Shown here: positions 20,325-28,774 of the stretch, piece by piece
Numbering within the stretch: the first letter of the stretch is position 1
How the letters are laid out: each line of letters opens with the position of its first letter
Assembly: GCA_030950555.1 (NCBI GenBank)
Contig: JAUZRH010000180.1
Coordinates: 1 to 33,314 of the forward strand
Length of the DNA: 33,314 bases
Reading direction: 5' to 3'
From: Mariprofundus sp.
GTDB lineage: Bacteria; Pseudomonadota; Zetaproteobacteria; Mariprofundales; Mariprofundaceae
Translations under genes and position numbers: made by a program
The notes under the pieces: model-generated
The model's database searches: none
Told to the model about the DNA's origin: nothing
The model's input: the letters and a program-made list of their open reading frames with translations, nothing else

Positions 20325-20540
20325 TTAAAAAATCATCGTCATCATAGGGGGTGTGGATAGTGTGGATAACGCTATTAGCTTATGAAATAATGAGCTTTTT
20401 TCTTTTTTCAGCCTGTGTAATCGCTACATAATAAACTGTGTGTAAGATGGGTATAAATCATTATCAGCCGGATAGCTTAGCAATATTTATAGTTATACTC
20501 AAATAATCCACAACTGTTCAGCCCCTGTTTACACAAGATT
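20325..20540. repeat. Origin-like unit 1, between dnaA and dnaN, with DnaA boxes
   Basis: The unit opens with ATCATCGTCATCATAGG and two abutting 9-mers, TGTGGATAG (20352-20360) and TGTGGATAA (20361-20369). The second is a perfect reverse-complement DnaA box and the first differs by one base. Later come a GTGTAAGATGGGTATAAAT block and a third block at 20491-20537 (AGTTATACTCAAATAATCCACA, split here as AGTTATACTC plus AAATAATCCACA). The same order recurs in units 2 and 3. An AT-rich stretch with a T-run at about 20395-20410 lies after the box pair. DnaA boxes between dnaA and dnaN can serve autoregulation or a bipartite origin. Confidence 0.7.
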
Positions 20541-20561
20541 TTGAGCCAACCAAGTCACTCT

Positions 20562-21932
20562 TTAGCGTTTTAACTGCGCTATAATACGACTAACTTCTTC
20601 ATTAAAATCTTCATCATCATTTCGCATTTTTGCAATTTTTCGAACAGCATAGAGAATGGTCGTATGATCTCTACCGCCAAAACGAGCACCTATTTCCGGT
20701 AGTGAGAGCGTGGTCAGTTCTTTACTAGCATACATCGCTATTTGACGAGGAAAAGCAATGGTACGACTGCGCTTACTAGAGGTCATTTCACGAATATTGA
20801 TATTATAGTAAGCTGCAATCTGTTTCTGAATATCTTCAATAGAAATAGCACGTAGCTCTTCATGCAGCAGATCACGCAATACGTGGCGAGCAAAAGTTAC
20901 ATCAATGGTACGCCCGGTAAGCGTTGCATGCGCAGTTAAACGCGTTAAAGCCCCTTCAAGTTCACGTACGTTATTGGTAATTCTCGTCGCTAACAGATTT
21001 GCCACATCCTGATCCATATCAACACCAGCTAACTCCGCCTTACTTGAAAGAATGGCTAGCCTTGTTTCTAAATCAGGCGGCTGAATATCTGCAACCAAAC
21101 CCCAATTAAAGCGAGAACGTAAGCGTTCCATCAAGTTAGTCAGGTCTCTTGGACTGCGGTCAGAGGTAAGAATAATCTGCTTTTTCAATTCATACAGTGC
21201 ATTAAATGTATGAAAAAACTCTTCCTGGGTACGATCTTTACCAGCAATAAATTGGATATCATCAATAATCAGTATATCTACTTGTCTATATTGATTACGA
21301 AAATGATCAGTGGAACCATTGCGAATAGCCTGAATCAACTCATTGGTAAAACGTTCACCTGTTCGGTAAGCGATACGATAACTATTTTTTGCGATGAGGG
21401 TATTGGCAACAGCATTAATCAGATGCGTTTTTCCCAGTCCAACACCACCATAGAGATAGAGTGGATTATAAATAGCACCTGGTTTTTCCGCCACGGCCTG
21501 CGCTGCAGCATGACAAAACTCATTACCTGAACCGACAACAAAATTTTCAAACGTAAATCGAGGATCAATAAACCCATCGACCAAGGAAGCTTCAATAACG
21601 ACGGCCTCATCAGATTTACGGCTCTCTTGTTGGGCAAGGCTACTGTCTACAATATAAGAAATTTCAACATCAGCTTGTGTGTACTCATGGGCTAATTCAA
21701 GAATTCTTTTGGCATAACGGCTTTTAAGACCATCAAGAAAGAAATTACTCGCAACAGAAAGCGTTAATTTTTTTCCTTCTTCTTTGTTCACAATAGGCGC
21801 GACCCAGGCATCAAAACTGGATCCCGGAAGCTCATCTTTTAAATGGCTTGAAATATGTTTCCATATTGGTGTTCTATTTTCAATCGTCATCGGCTGAATA
21901 GTACAGTCTTGGCGATTATCATCCAGTTCCAT
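20562..21932 (-). CDS. dnaA: Chromosomal replication initiator protein DnaA
   Basis: AAA+ ATPase that binds DnaA boxes, melts oriC and loads the helicase. Domain I is at the N-terminus (WKHISSHLKDELPGSSFDAW), followed by a short linker. The AAA+ domain carries Walker A YGGVGLGKTHLINAV and Walker B ILIIDDIQFIAGK. The C-terminal box-binding domain carries REMTSSKRSRTIAFPRQIAM and the signature FGGRDHTTILYAV. From ATG 21932 it has 456 residues; a GTG one codon earlier is also possible. The ribosome site is weak. It lies between origin-like units 1 and 2, consistent with self-regulation through DnaA boxes. Confidence 0.97.
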   Translation of the reverse strand: MELDDNRQDCTIQPMTIENRTPIWKHISSHLKDELPGSSFDAWVAPIVNKEEGKKLTLSVASNFFLDGLKSRYAKRILELAHEYTQADVEISYIVDSSLAQQESRKSDEAVVIEASLVDGFIDPRFTFENFVVGSGNEFCHAAAQAVAEKPGAIYNPLYLYGGVGLGKTHLINAVANTLIAKNSYRIAYRTGERFTNELIQAIRNGSTDHFRNQYRQVDILIIDDIQFIAGKDRTQEEFFHTFNALYELKKQIILTSDRSPRDLTNLMERLRSRFNWGLVADIQPPDLETRLAILSSKAELAGVDMDQDVANLLATRITNNVRELEGALTRLTAHATLTGRTIDVTFARHVLRDLLHEELRAISIEDIQKQIAAYYNINIREMTSSKRSRTIAFPRQIAMYASKELTTLSLPEIGARFGGRDHTTILYAVRKIAKMRNDDEDFNEEVSRIIAQLKR

Positions 21933-22004
21933 CACTAAAAGGCTCTCTAGGCTGCTTAATTTTACGCTCTTGGCGGTTCTTTTACTTCTTTATAAATCTC
22001 TATA

Positions 22005-22220
22005 TTTCAAAATTCATCGTCATCATAGGTGCTGTGGATAGTGTGGATAAGTCATTTATTTGATGCTGTTATTACTTTTAAAGCTCACCCAGGATGTGAG
22101 TAAGCCAGCTGCAATGTTGTGTAGTAAGCGGGTATAATATGCAACCACCTGCCAATCACTGCTCATAATCAAAGTTATACGCAATTCATGCACAGTTGAT
22201 TGTGGGTGCTATACACAGCT
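22005..22220. repeat. Origin-like unit 2, upstream of dnaA, candidate oriC
   Basis: Same orientation and block order as unit 1. It has TTCATCGTCATCATAGG, the abutting 9-mers TGTGGATAG (22033-22041) and TGTGGATAA (22042-22050), then TGTGAGTAA, a TTGTGTAGTAAGCGGGTATA block near 22120, and a third block at 22173-22217 starting AGTTATACGCAATTCATGC and ending GCTATACACA. The last contains TTATACGCA, TCATGCACA and CTATACACA, all near-matches to the DnaA box. The position directly upstream of dnaA is the usual site of oriC. Confidence 0.75.
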
Positions 22221-23010
22221 TTATTCTGCACGATCAAGCATGCGCCAAATCATTCACCGCAAAGCAAGACCGCACTGAATAATTCGATAATCTGGAAATA
22301 ATTTGGTCTATAGCTAAATCCGTCTTAGCCAAAGGCAGGTTTTCCTTTTAAGGTGGGGCAACAATGATGGTATAGTGATTCAAGCTTGAAAATGTCTTTG
22401 CTCGTCATTGCCTCGAAGGCGCTTGAGCGGCGTTCATGCCACGCGATAGGGTTAGCAAAACAAACCATTTTTCTTGGTTTGTTTCGTCATCACTGAGTAT
22501 TTTATATGGTCAGCCCAAATGCTTCTATGCCGCCATCCCCGAGTGCTTTAATCGGGGATCCACTGAGTGCAGAAGCATGGGAGGCGTGCCTAAGTCGGCT
22601 TATGCTTAACTCAGTACTCGTGTCTTATTAGAAGTTCTGCGGGACTAAAGTCCCATCCCCAAGAAGAGAAAACAGAGCATTCCTTTGAAATGGATTCTCA
22701 TCTTCACGGGAATGACGGGCGTAACGCTTAACCCCCCAAACCATTAAGGTCAGAAGTGTGTGAAATGTTATTGAAGCATACTGCCTTCGCCTGCCAGCTA
22801 TGATCTTTGGGGGTGCGACTAAAGTCGCGCAGCAATATCCGAGTGTATGCGTGACCACGCGACTTCGACGCAACTCTGGCTGGAATGAAGGGTATGGTAC
22901 TGCGTATGCTGAACGAGACATTGGGAATGCTCCGGAGTGGGGGAATTTATTTGCCATTGATGGATTTTATAAGTGTTTCTTTAGCCTTTATGATTTTGTA
23001 ACTTATCTTA
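22221..23010. other. Gene-free region with multiple stem-loops between origin-like units 2 and 3
   Basis: No convincing gene is present; the open frames at 22628-22957 and 22800-23027 resemble nothing and overlap palindromes. Structures include a 10-bp hairpin AAACAAACCA / TGGTTTGTTT (22458-22484) and a nested stem-loop at 22519-22578. Two short palindromes of one type occur, GGGACT-AA-AGTCCC (22641-22654) and GCGACT-AA-AGTCGC (22815-22828). A TTCACGGGAATGACGGGCG segment near 22696 resembles the common GGGAATGACG intergenic repeat. rpmH and rnpA, frequent neighbours of dnaA, are absent. Confidence 0.65.
22519..22578. repeat. Nested stem-loop (60 bases)
   Basis: The outer stem pairs ATGCTTCT (22519-22526) with AGAAGCAT (22571-22578). 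The inner stem pairs ATCCCCGA (22535-22542) with TCGGGGAT (22552-22559) around GTGCTTTAA. The inner part resembles the widespread ATCCCCG palindromic repeats of bacterial intergenic DNA. Function is unknown; a structured RNA or a repeat remnant are both possible. Confidence 0.6.
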
Positions 23011-23228
23011 TTTTTCAAAATTCATAGTCATCATAGGTGCTGTGGATAGTGTGGATAAGTGCTTATTTTGTTTGCCTGATTGATCTAAGCAGCCTTTTAT
23101 CATGTGAGTAATGAATCTGGAATGTTGTGGAGTAAGTAGGTATAATTGTAGGCTCTTGTTGTGTGGATGCGTTTATTCATAGTTATACGCAATTCATCCA
23201 CAGTTGATCATGGGTGCTATACACATCT
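23011..23228. repeat. Origin-like unit 3, about 1 kb upstream of dnaA
   Basis: Closest relative of unit 2. It has TTCATAGTCATCATAGGTGC, the 9-mers TGTGGATAG (23041-23049) and TGTGGATAA (23050-23058), then ATGTGAGTAA, a TTGTGGAGTAAGTAGGTATA block near 23125, and the third block at 23181-23225. That block differs from unit 2 at only a few bases and contains TCATCCACA, closer to a DnaA box than the unit 2 version. An extra TGTGGATGC is at 23161. No gene lies inside. Confidence 0.75.
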
Positions 23229-23347
23229 TACCCAAGATCAGATATTGTCATGCGGCGTATGCCGTAAGCTTACGATTCTCCTGACATTCTCGGACAGCTT
23301 CCTAGAAACTCGGTGTTCCAGTTTTTATATTTTGAAGTGTCATCGCT

Positions 23348-23514
23348 TTAGGGCCTCGGAAATAATAAAACATCCAAAAGGTGCGCAGGATAGAAGTTTG
23401 GATTCAAGGCGCAGAAACAGGCGCATAGCTGGGACTATGTAACTGTTTCTGCAACGTAGAAGGCGAGCTTATAGACCAGTAGACTTGGATGTTTTATTAT
23501 TTCCGCGGCCCTAA
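23348..23514. repeat. MITE-like dispersed repeat, copy C (inverted, divergent interior)
   Basis: A 167-base copy with the best-preserved ends. The 30 bases at 23348-23377 and the reverse complement of 23485-23514 differ at one position, starting TTAGGGCC and running through CGGAAATAATAAAACATCC. Orientation is opposite to copies A, B and D. The GCGCAGGATAGAAG and GGATTCAAGGCGC blocks are kept. The central GGGCTTGCTTATGC part is replaced by a nested hairpin: GCAGAAACAG with CTGTTTCTGC, and inside it CATAG with CTATG. Confidence 0.88.
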
Positions 23515-23547
23515 GTCGGGAATCCACGCTGAAACGCTCTGCTATGT

Positions 23548-23563
23548 GCTCCCACGCAGGAGC
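23548..23563. repeat. Short palindrome of the common GGGAACG intergenic type
   Basis: GCTCC and GGAGC pair around CACGCA, followed by TTGGGAACG. This matches the widespread bacterial intergenic repeat with a CCCACGCAGGAGC core. It lies about 55 bases beyond the ccoI stop and has no T-run, so a terminator role is doubtful. Confidence 0.45.
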
Positions 23564-23619
23564 TTGGGAACGCGGAAAAATCAGCAAAATAGCTTTCTGC
23601 CACAAAACCTTAAAAGTAC

Positions 23620-26115
23620 TCAGCGGCGCGTATGACGGCGAATGAGTATGGCATTTCCTATGACTAGCAAAGAACTCAAGGGCATGGCAACAGCCGCAAA
23701 AACTGGCGTCACCCAGGCCGCCATTGCAGCGGGAACAAGCAGCAAATTATACGTTATAGATAGCATCAGATTCTGAGACACTGTTCTCATCGTTCGCTTT
23801 GCTAAATCCAATGACCAGCAGATTCTTTTTAAATCACTGCCCATCAATACAATATCTGAACATTCCATCGATAAATCAGTACCACTGCCCATCGCCATAC
23901 TCACATCAGCCTGAGCCAAACTAGGTGCATCGTTCAGACCATCCCCAACCATAAGGACATGCTCACCTAGCTTTTGTAGATTGATCACCTCAGCCACTTT
24001 ATCTTCAGGCAGTAGCTCGGCAACCACATGGATCCTTGCCGTTGTATGGCTTGCCAAGGTGTTCTTCATATAAAGAGCTGCTGCCTGCGAATCACCGGTC
24101 AATAGGGTGATACCGATCTCTCTTTTTGCAAGTTCAGTAATCAGTTGAGCTGCCCCTTGGCGCAATTGATCTTCAATATGCAAAAGACCCAGTAGCACCC
24201 CGTCAACAGCCACAAAGACCGCTGAACCCATTTCAGCCTCAATTCTGCCATAGGCATGATAAAGATCAGCAGCAATAAGCACGCCCTGTTGCTTCATCAA
24301 CTTTTCATTGCCTACCCAAACGTCGCACGCTTTCGCCCCATCCTTTACCCGCGCCCTCACCCCCAATCCAGCTAACATCTGTTGATCGGAACTATCCATA
24401 AAAGACAAGCCTTCTGACTCAAGCGACGCACAAATAGCCTTGGCAATTGGATGGGTGTAATTTCGCTCCACGGCTCCTGCTAGCATCAGCAGGCGCTCGT
24501 TATCCTCACTACCAATAAACGCAGAAACGCGCATGCAGCCCTCGGTAAGCGTGCCTGTTTTATCGAGCACAACATGCGTAACCCTTGCCAATTTTTCCCA
24601 TGCTTCGCCATCACGCACCAGCACGCCGCTCCTTGCTGCAAAGCCAGCACTCACAGCCATAGCCATGGGTGTTGCCAAGCCCAGCGCACAGGGACAGGTG
24701 ATAATCAGCACAGCCGTCGCAGCCAATAATGCGGCATGAAAATCGTAATAAAACCACCAATAGCAGAGGGTCAGAGATGAGAGCAGTAGCGTTGTCGCCA
24801 CAAACCACGGCACAATTCGGTCAGTTAAGCGCTGCACTGCGGCTTTAGAACCCTGCGCTGACTCTACCAGCTGAACAATACGCGCCAACACCGTAGCAGC
24901 CCCCATCTGCTGCACCTGCATCAGAAGCACCCCTTCACCATTCACCGTGCCACCTGCTAATTTATCACCTACAGTTTTATGTACGGGTCTTGATTCACCG
25001 GTAAGCATCGATTCATCGGTGTGAGAGTCACCAACCAGCACAAGACCATCTGCAGGTACTTTATCGCCCGGCTTTACACGCAGCTTATCACCGATCACCA
25101 GTTTTCTAACAGACACCCGCTGCTCGCTGCCATCAGGACATAAGCGCGTTGCCATCTTGGGCTGAAGTTCCAATAGACGCAGTGTTGCCGAAGAGGCACT
25201 TCCCTTGGCCATAGCTTCAAGGTAACGGCCGAGCAAAATCACGAATAGAAAGGTGACGACTGTATCAAAATAGACATGGTTTCCACCCAGATATGTTTGC
25301 CAGAAAGAATAACCATAGGTCGTCACTGCGCCTATCGCTATCGGCAGATCCATACTTAGATGACGATACCAGACGCCTCGTATTGCCGTCGTCAGGATCG
25401 TAGAACCACTATAAAAAAGTACCGGCGTCGCAATTGCAAAACTAATCCAGTGAAAAAAGTGGCGAAAGTCACTACTAATGCCCGAAAAAGCACCAGCGTA
25501 GAGAGCGATGGAGATCCACATCATATTCATCGCGCCAAAGCCGGCAAAGCCCAAGCGGAACAACAACTGCCTATGTAGTTTTTTTTGCAAGCCCTCAGCA
25601 TTTTCCAGATTAAAGGGGGTCGCGGCATAACCGAGCGCTGCCAAGCGTTGCAAAATATCAGGCAGCTCTACCTGTTCAGGGTTCCAACGCAAAAACAGGC
25701 GGTGATGTACCATATTCACTTCGCCCTGCAGTACACCCTCACACCCTGCTAGCCCCCTCTCAATCAGCCATACACAGGCTGCGCAATGAATCCCTTCAAC
25801 CATAAGCTGTGCTTGATAACTACCATCAGCGCCTTTTTTAACAAAATCCGCCTGCACCTCTTCTAAGGCGTACTGATCGACATCCGCGGGTACAGCAGGT
25901 GGCGGTGCAAGAGAAGCCTGCTGTTTTTCTATACGCTGATAAAAACTATCCAGACCTGCTTGATGAATAATCTGACAGACACTCAAGCAGCCTGAGCAAC
26001 AAAACAGCTTTTTTTCTGCATTAATCTCACCATAACATTGATTTGCACTACTAGCGGGTAGTCCGCAATGAAAGCAGTGCGCTGGAGAAGTGCCATCAGG
26101 CACGGCTTCTTTCAT
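23620..26115 (-). CDS. ccoI: Copper-translocating P-type ATPase for cbb3 oxidase assembly
   Basis: FixI/CcoI-type P1B ATPase of the inner membrane, needed to supply copper to the CuB site of cbb3 oxidase. Of 831 residues, the N-terminus has a cysteine-rich metal site (CFHCG, then CCSGC) and a heavy-metal-associated domain with GIHCAACVWL near residue 110. Membrane helices flank the transport motif CPCALGLATPMAM near 475. The phosphorylation motif DKTGTLTEG is near 517, TGES near 375 and the hinge GDGLNDAPSLAQAD near 722. It starts 12 bases after ccoH. The small ccoS gene that often follows is not seen downstream. Confidence 0.95.
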   Translation of the reverse strand: MKEAVPDGTSPAHCFHCGLPASSANQCYGEINAEKKLFCCSGCLSVCQIIHQAGLDSFYQRIEKQQASLAPPPAVPADVDQYALEEVQADFVKKGADGSYQAQLMVEGIHCAACVWLIERGLAGCEGVLQGEVNMVHHRLFLRWNPEQVELPDILQRLAALGYAATPFNLENAEGLQKKLHRQLLFRLGFAGFGAMNMMWISIALYAGAFSGISSDFRHFFHWISFAIATPVLFYSGSTILTTAIRGVWYRHLSMDLPIAIGAVTTYGYSFWQTYLGGNHVYFDTVVTFLFVILLGRYLEAMAKGSASSATLRLLELQPKMATRLCPDGSEQRVSVRKLVIGDKLRVKPGDKVPADGLVLVGDSHTDESMLTGESRPVHKTVGDKLAGGTVNGEGVLLMQVQQMGAATVLARIVQLVESAQGSKAAVQRLTDRIVPWFVATTLLLSSLTLCYWWFYYDFHAALLAATAVLIITCPCALGLATPMAMAVSAGFAARSGVLVRDGEAWEKLARVTHVVLDKTGTLTEGCMRVSAFIGSEDNERLLMLAGAVERNYTHPIAKAICASLESEGLSFMDSSDQQMLAGLGVRARVKDGAKACDVWVGNEKLMKQQGVLIAADLYHAYGRIEAEMGSAVFVAVDGVLLGLLHIEDQLRQGAAQLITELAKREIGITLLTGDSQAAALYMKNTLASHTTARIHVVAELLPEDKVAEVINLQKLGEHVLMVGDGLNDAPSLAQADVSMAMGSGTDLSMECSDIVLMGSDLKRICWSLDLAKRTMRTVSQNLMLSITYNLLLVPAAMAAWVTPVFAAVAMPLSSLLVIGNAILIRRHTRR

Positions 26116-26127
26116 AAGCCTAAAAAA

Positions 26128-26628
26128 TCAGGGCTTAACAACAATGCGCTGAGCTGTATTAAAATGATCAGTCCCTGAATCAATGCGGGCAATTAGGTCC
26201 CAATTACCGACCAGAGGGAATGCCACAGGAGCTGCAAATGTACCAATATCAACCAACTTTAAGGCCACCTCAAAATCAGAGGTAGCGCTATTGGGCCGAT
26301 AGGCAGAAAGCACCACTTTCCCCGTGCGCACCGGTTGCCCCTGGTGATCCATCACATAGAGCCTGAATGTCTGTTCGTGATTGACACGTATTTCCTGAGG
26401 CAGCAATAGCTGCAAGCGCCAGGCTGTCGGGCTCAGCGCTTTACGCAGCTGCTGATCGTGAAAATATCTTTTGCCCTGCTCATAATAATTATCCACAACC
26501 AAGTTGGGCGGAAAGATAAAGGCATAGGTAATAAAGCCAATATTGACCACCAGTGTCACGGCAACAACGGCAAGGATACCTCTAAGCCATGGATTTTTCA
26601 GATCCTCTTTTACCTGATCACTTAACAT
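26128..26628 (-). CDS. ccoH: cbb3 oxidase assembly protein CcoH (FixH family)
   Basis: Membrane-anchored assembly factor of 166 residues: a short cytoplasmic N-terminus, one membrane helix (about 17-40, ILAVVAVTLVVNIGFITYAF) and a periplasmic beta-rich domain. Family marks are the KNPWLRGI start of the helix, VVDNYYEQGKRY directly after it and the GNWDLIARI segment near the C-terminus. In other bacteria CcoH is needed for stable cbb3 complex formation. GGAG precedes the ATG by five bases. It is separated from ccoG by 537 bases that include repeat copy D, so ccoHI probably has its own promoter. Confidence 0.9.
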   Translation of the reverse strand: MLSDQVKEDLKNPWLRGILAVVAVTLVVNIGFITYAFIFPPNLVVDNYYEQGKRYFHDQQLRKALSPTAWRLQLLLPQEIRVNHEQTFRLYVMDHQGQPVRTGKVVLSAYRPNSATSDFEVALKLVDIGTFAAPVAFPLVGNWDLIARIDSGTDHFNTAQRIVVKP

Positions 26629-27165
26629 AAAAACTCCAACCTTCCTATATGACTCATTGATCTGTTTCTAAAATATCTTAGGGCCGCGGTAAGAATAAAT
26701 CATCCACGTGCTGGTCTATAAGTCCGCATTCTGCGTTGCCACAGAGTTACGAGTAAAGGCAGTAGGCTATCGCGCCCAGTCAGGGCTTGCTTATGCGCTT
26801 GATTTGGCGCCTTGAATCCAACAACTATCCTGCGCATAATCTGGGTAATTTATTTTTTCCGCAGCCCTTAGCACTGACACCTCAGATACCTTCTCTGCCG
26901 CAAGCGGCTTTCACCTTGTCCTACGACTACCCCTGATTGCCCTTTCATTCGTTCCCCAGGGGAGCTTCTCTTGCTTCGCAATTACCTTCTGTTGCAGTGT
27001 GTATTCGTGGCTAATCTTGTCTGCGACTACTTGGCTTATCTTTGTACGTAATCAGCAATTCTTTACCGCACAAGCAAGCGTTGCCGGTGGGAGTGCGCGA
27101 TCACGAATTTAGACATAGACCCTACACAGCATGCAAAAAAGCCATGTCTATGAAACAGCCCAAGC
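26629..27165. other. Repeat-containing gap between ccoG and ccoH
   Basis: A 537-base gap. Repeat copy D fills 26678-26870. The other 295 bases (26871-27165) contain no plausible gene on either strand. A TAGACAT / ATGTCTA inverted repeat with a loop of about 30 bases lies close to the ccoG stop and could be a weak terminator. I see no convincing promoter for ccoH by eye. Confidence 0.6.
26678..26870. repeat. MITE-like dispersed repeat, copy D
   Basis: A full 193-base copy in the same orientation as copy B, differing from it at about 15 positions by eye. The left end is TTAGGGCCGCGGTAAGAATA and the right end is TTTTTTCCGCAGCCCTTA. The element is flanked by TTA on both sides if the ends are placed at GGGC and GCCC; in other copies the right flank reads TAA, so target duplication is not established. 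It sits inside the cbb3 oxidase locus. Confidence 0.9.
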
Positions 27166-28578
27166 CTACTTACCACGAGGACTTATAAACACTGATTCAT
27201 ACGTCAGCCTTATAAATGGCGGCTCCACACTTTTAAAGATAAATTGAAACGGCGTCTTTTTATTTTTTAAAACGCCGCGTTTGGCAGCTAAAAACAGATG
27301 AAAGGGCACCATCTTACCAGCTTTCAGCGTAATCTTATCACCTTTGTTGCCAACAATAAAAACACCATCCAAACCAACGCTAGTCATCGTAAAATGGAGG
27401 TCACCTTTTGTTTTATTCAGCGCTTTTATGGTGTATTTGTTTTGCACATCACCATTGCTCATCTGAATATAAAGCGGCTGTCTGGCATGCACAATGGACA
27501 GCTCAACCGGTGGAATATGCGTAAGTCCATACACAATACCACCCACAGCTAAAAAGAAGATCGCTAAATAGCTTATGACACGAGGCCGTTTAAATAGTGG
27601 TGGTAGTTGTTCACCCTGCATCTCTTTTTCAGAAGCATAATGAATCAGACCGCGTGGCCGCTTCACTCTATCCATGATCGAATCACAGGCATCAATACAG
27701 AGTCCACACGTGATGCACCCCTCCTGCATGCCTTCACGGATATCAACACCCGTTGGGCAGACACCCACACAGAGGTGGCAATCGATACAATCACCGCGAG
27801 ATTCACTACCCTTGCCACTCACCTTCCCTCGGGGTTCTCCTCGCTGCACATCATAGGTGGGTAAAATAGAATCTTTATCCACCATCACACTTTGAATGCG
27901 CGCATAAGGGCAGAGCCAGAAGCAAACCTGTTCACGCATAAAGCCCGCAAACACATAGGTGCCAAAGATAAAGGCTGCCAACACAACCCATGCTTCAATC
28001 GGCGCATCCAAGCTCACATAGCGATACCAGAGATCAAAAACATCCGTAAAATAGGCCGCAAAAGTGACGCCTGTGATAATAGAGATCATCAGCCAGAGTG
28101 TATGCTTAAACAGTTTCAAACGTATTTTTCGACCATTCCACGGTGCTGCATCCAGTTTACGGCGTTGAACGGGACTACCTTCAATCTTCTCTTCGAGCCA
28201 TGTGAACCAATCTGTCCAAACTGTCTGAAAACAGAAATAACCACACCAAACACGCCCAGCAACAGCCGTCACGGCAAACAGTGTTATCGCTAATAAGATC
28301 AATACCAGTGCCAGCATCCATATATCCTGGGGCCAGATTGTCAGCGCAAAGAGATGGAACTGCCGCTCGGGTATATCAAAGAGAATGGCCTGCTGCCCAT
28401 CCCAACGAAAATAAGGCATGATAAAATAGAGTAGCCAGAGTGCGGAACCATACCATTTCAACGTGCGAAAACGGCCCGTAAGTCGCTTGGCATGAATTGT
28501 TTCACCACCCACATTCACATGGTAATGATGCGCCTCTTCATAAAGGTCGGACACCATCCCCTTTTCAGAATCAGTCAT
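27166..28578 (-). CDS. ccoG: Cytochrome c oxidase accessory protein CcoG (FixG/RdxA), Fe-S protein
   Basis: Polytopic membrane protein with two [4Fe-4S] clusters, thought to act as a copper reductase during cbb3 oxidase assembly. The 470 residues show about five membrane segments, NapH-like motifs GRVWCGYFCFQTVWTDWF and EQVCFWLCPYARIQSVM, and a ferredoxin pair CIDCHLCVGVCPTG and CITCGLCIDACDSIM around residues 260-300. The C-terminus is an immunoglobulin-like periplasmic domain. AAGGAG stands six bases before the ATG. Because a terminator lies upstream at 28729, ccoG is transcribed separately from ccoNOQP. No palindromic FNR site (TTGAT-N4-ATCAA) was seen before it. Confidence 0.95.
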   Translation of the reverse strand: MTDSEKGMVSDLYEEAHHYHVNVGGETIHAKRLTGRFRTLKWYGSALWLLYFIMPYFRWDGQQAILFDIPERQFHLFALTIWPQDIWMLALVLILLAITLFAVTAVAGRVWCGYFCFQTVWTDWFTWLEEKIEGSPVQRRKLDAAPWNGRKIRLKLFKHTLWLMISIITGVTFAAYFTDVFDLWYRYVSLDAPIEAWVVLAAFIFGTYVFAGFMREQVCFWLCPYARIQSVMVDKDSILPTYDVQRGEPRGKVSGKGSESRGDCIDCHLCVGVCPTGVDIREGMQEGCITCGLCIDACDSIMDRVKRPRGLIHYASEKEMQGEQLPPLFKRPRVISYLAIFFLAVGGIVYGLTHIPPVELSIVHARQPLYIQMSNGDVQNKYTIKALNKTKGDLHFTMTSVGLDGVFIVGNKGDKITLKAGKMVPFHLFLAAKRGVLKNKKTPFQFIFKSVEPPFIRLTYESVFISPRGK

Positions 28579-28728
28579 ATCAACTCCTTACTTTTATATA
28601 ATACCAGAACATACAGTATATATCGATATAATAATATACAATACAAGAGAAGCAAGACATCATTGCAACGATGGCGAGCAGCGCACTGAAAAGTGCACTC
28701 TCAGCCGATCTATCTTATCGTTCAAACA

Positions 28729-28760
28729 TAAAAAGGGAGGCTCAATGACCTCCCTTTTAC
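28729..28760 (-). terminator. Rho-independent terminator of the ccoNOQP operon
   Basis: The inverted repeat GGGAGG (28735-28740) and CCTCCC (28749-28754) has an 8-base loop, an A-run on the left and a T-run on the right. On the minus strand the stem is followed by five T residues. It begins 15 bases after the stop of the small ORF that follows ccoP, so that ORF is inside the operon transcript. Confidence 0.85.
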
Positions 28761-28774
28761 TTACTACTTAGCGA

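Noticed and set aside
22628-23027. Open frames of 109 codons (minus) and 75 codons (plus) between the origin-like units
   Set aside because: They overlap each other and several palindromic repeats, have no ribosome sites and encode nothing recognisable.
20325-23228. Plasmid-type iterons or a CRISPR array
   Set aside because: The repeated units are about 215 bp, 1-1.7 kb apart and contain DnaA boxes; there are no short regularly spaced repeats with spacers and no rep or cas genes.
23161-23442. 93-codon open frame on the plus strand
   Set aside because: It runs from origin-like unit 3 into repeat copy C and is explained by those repeats.
26678-26870. Three-base target duplication TTA around copy D
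   Set aside because: Other copies end in TAA on the right side, and the sequence is part of the inverted ends, so a true target duplication cannot be separated from the element itself.
27607-28293. Plus-strand open frames opposite ccoG
   Set aside because: They are antisense shadows of a clearly conserved Fe-S protein gene.
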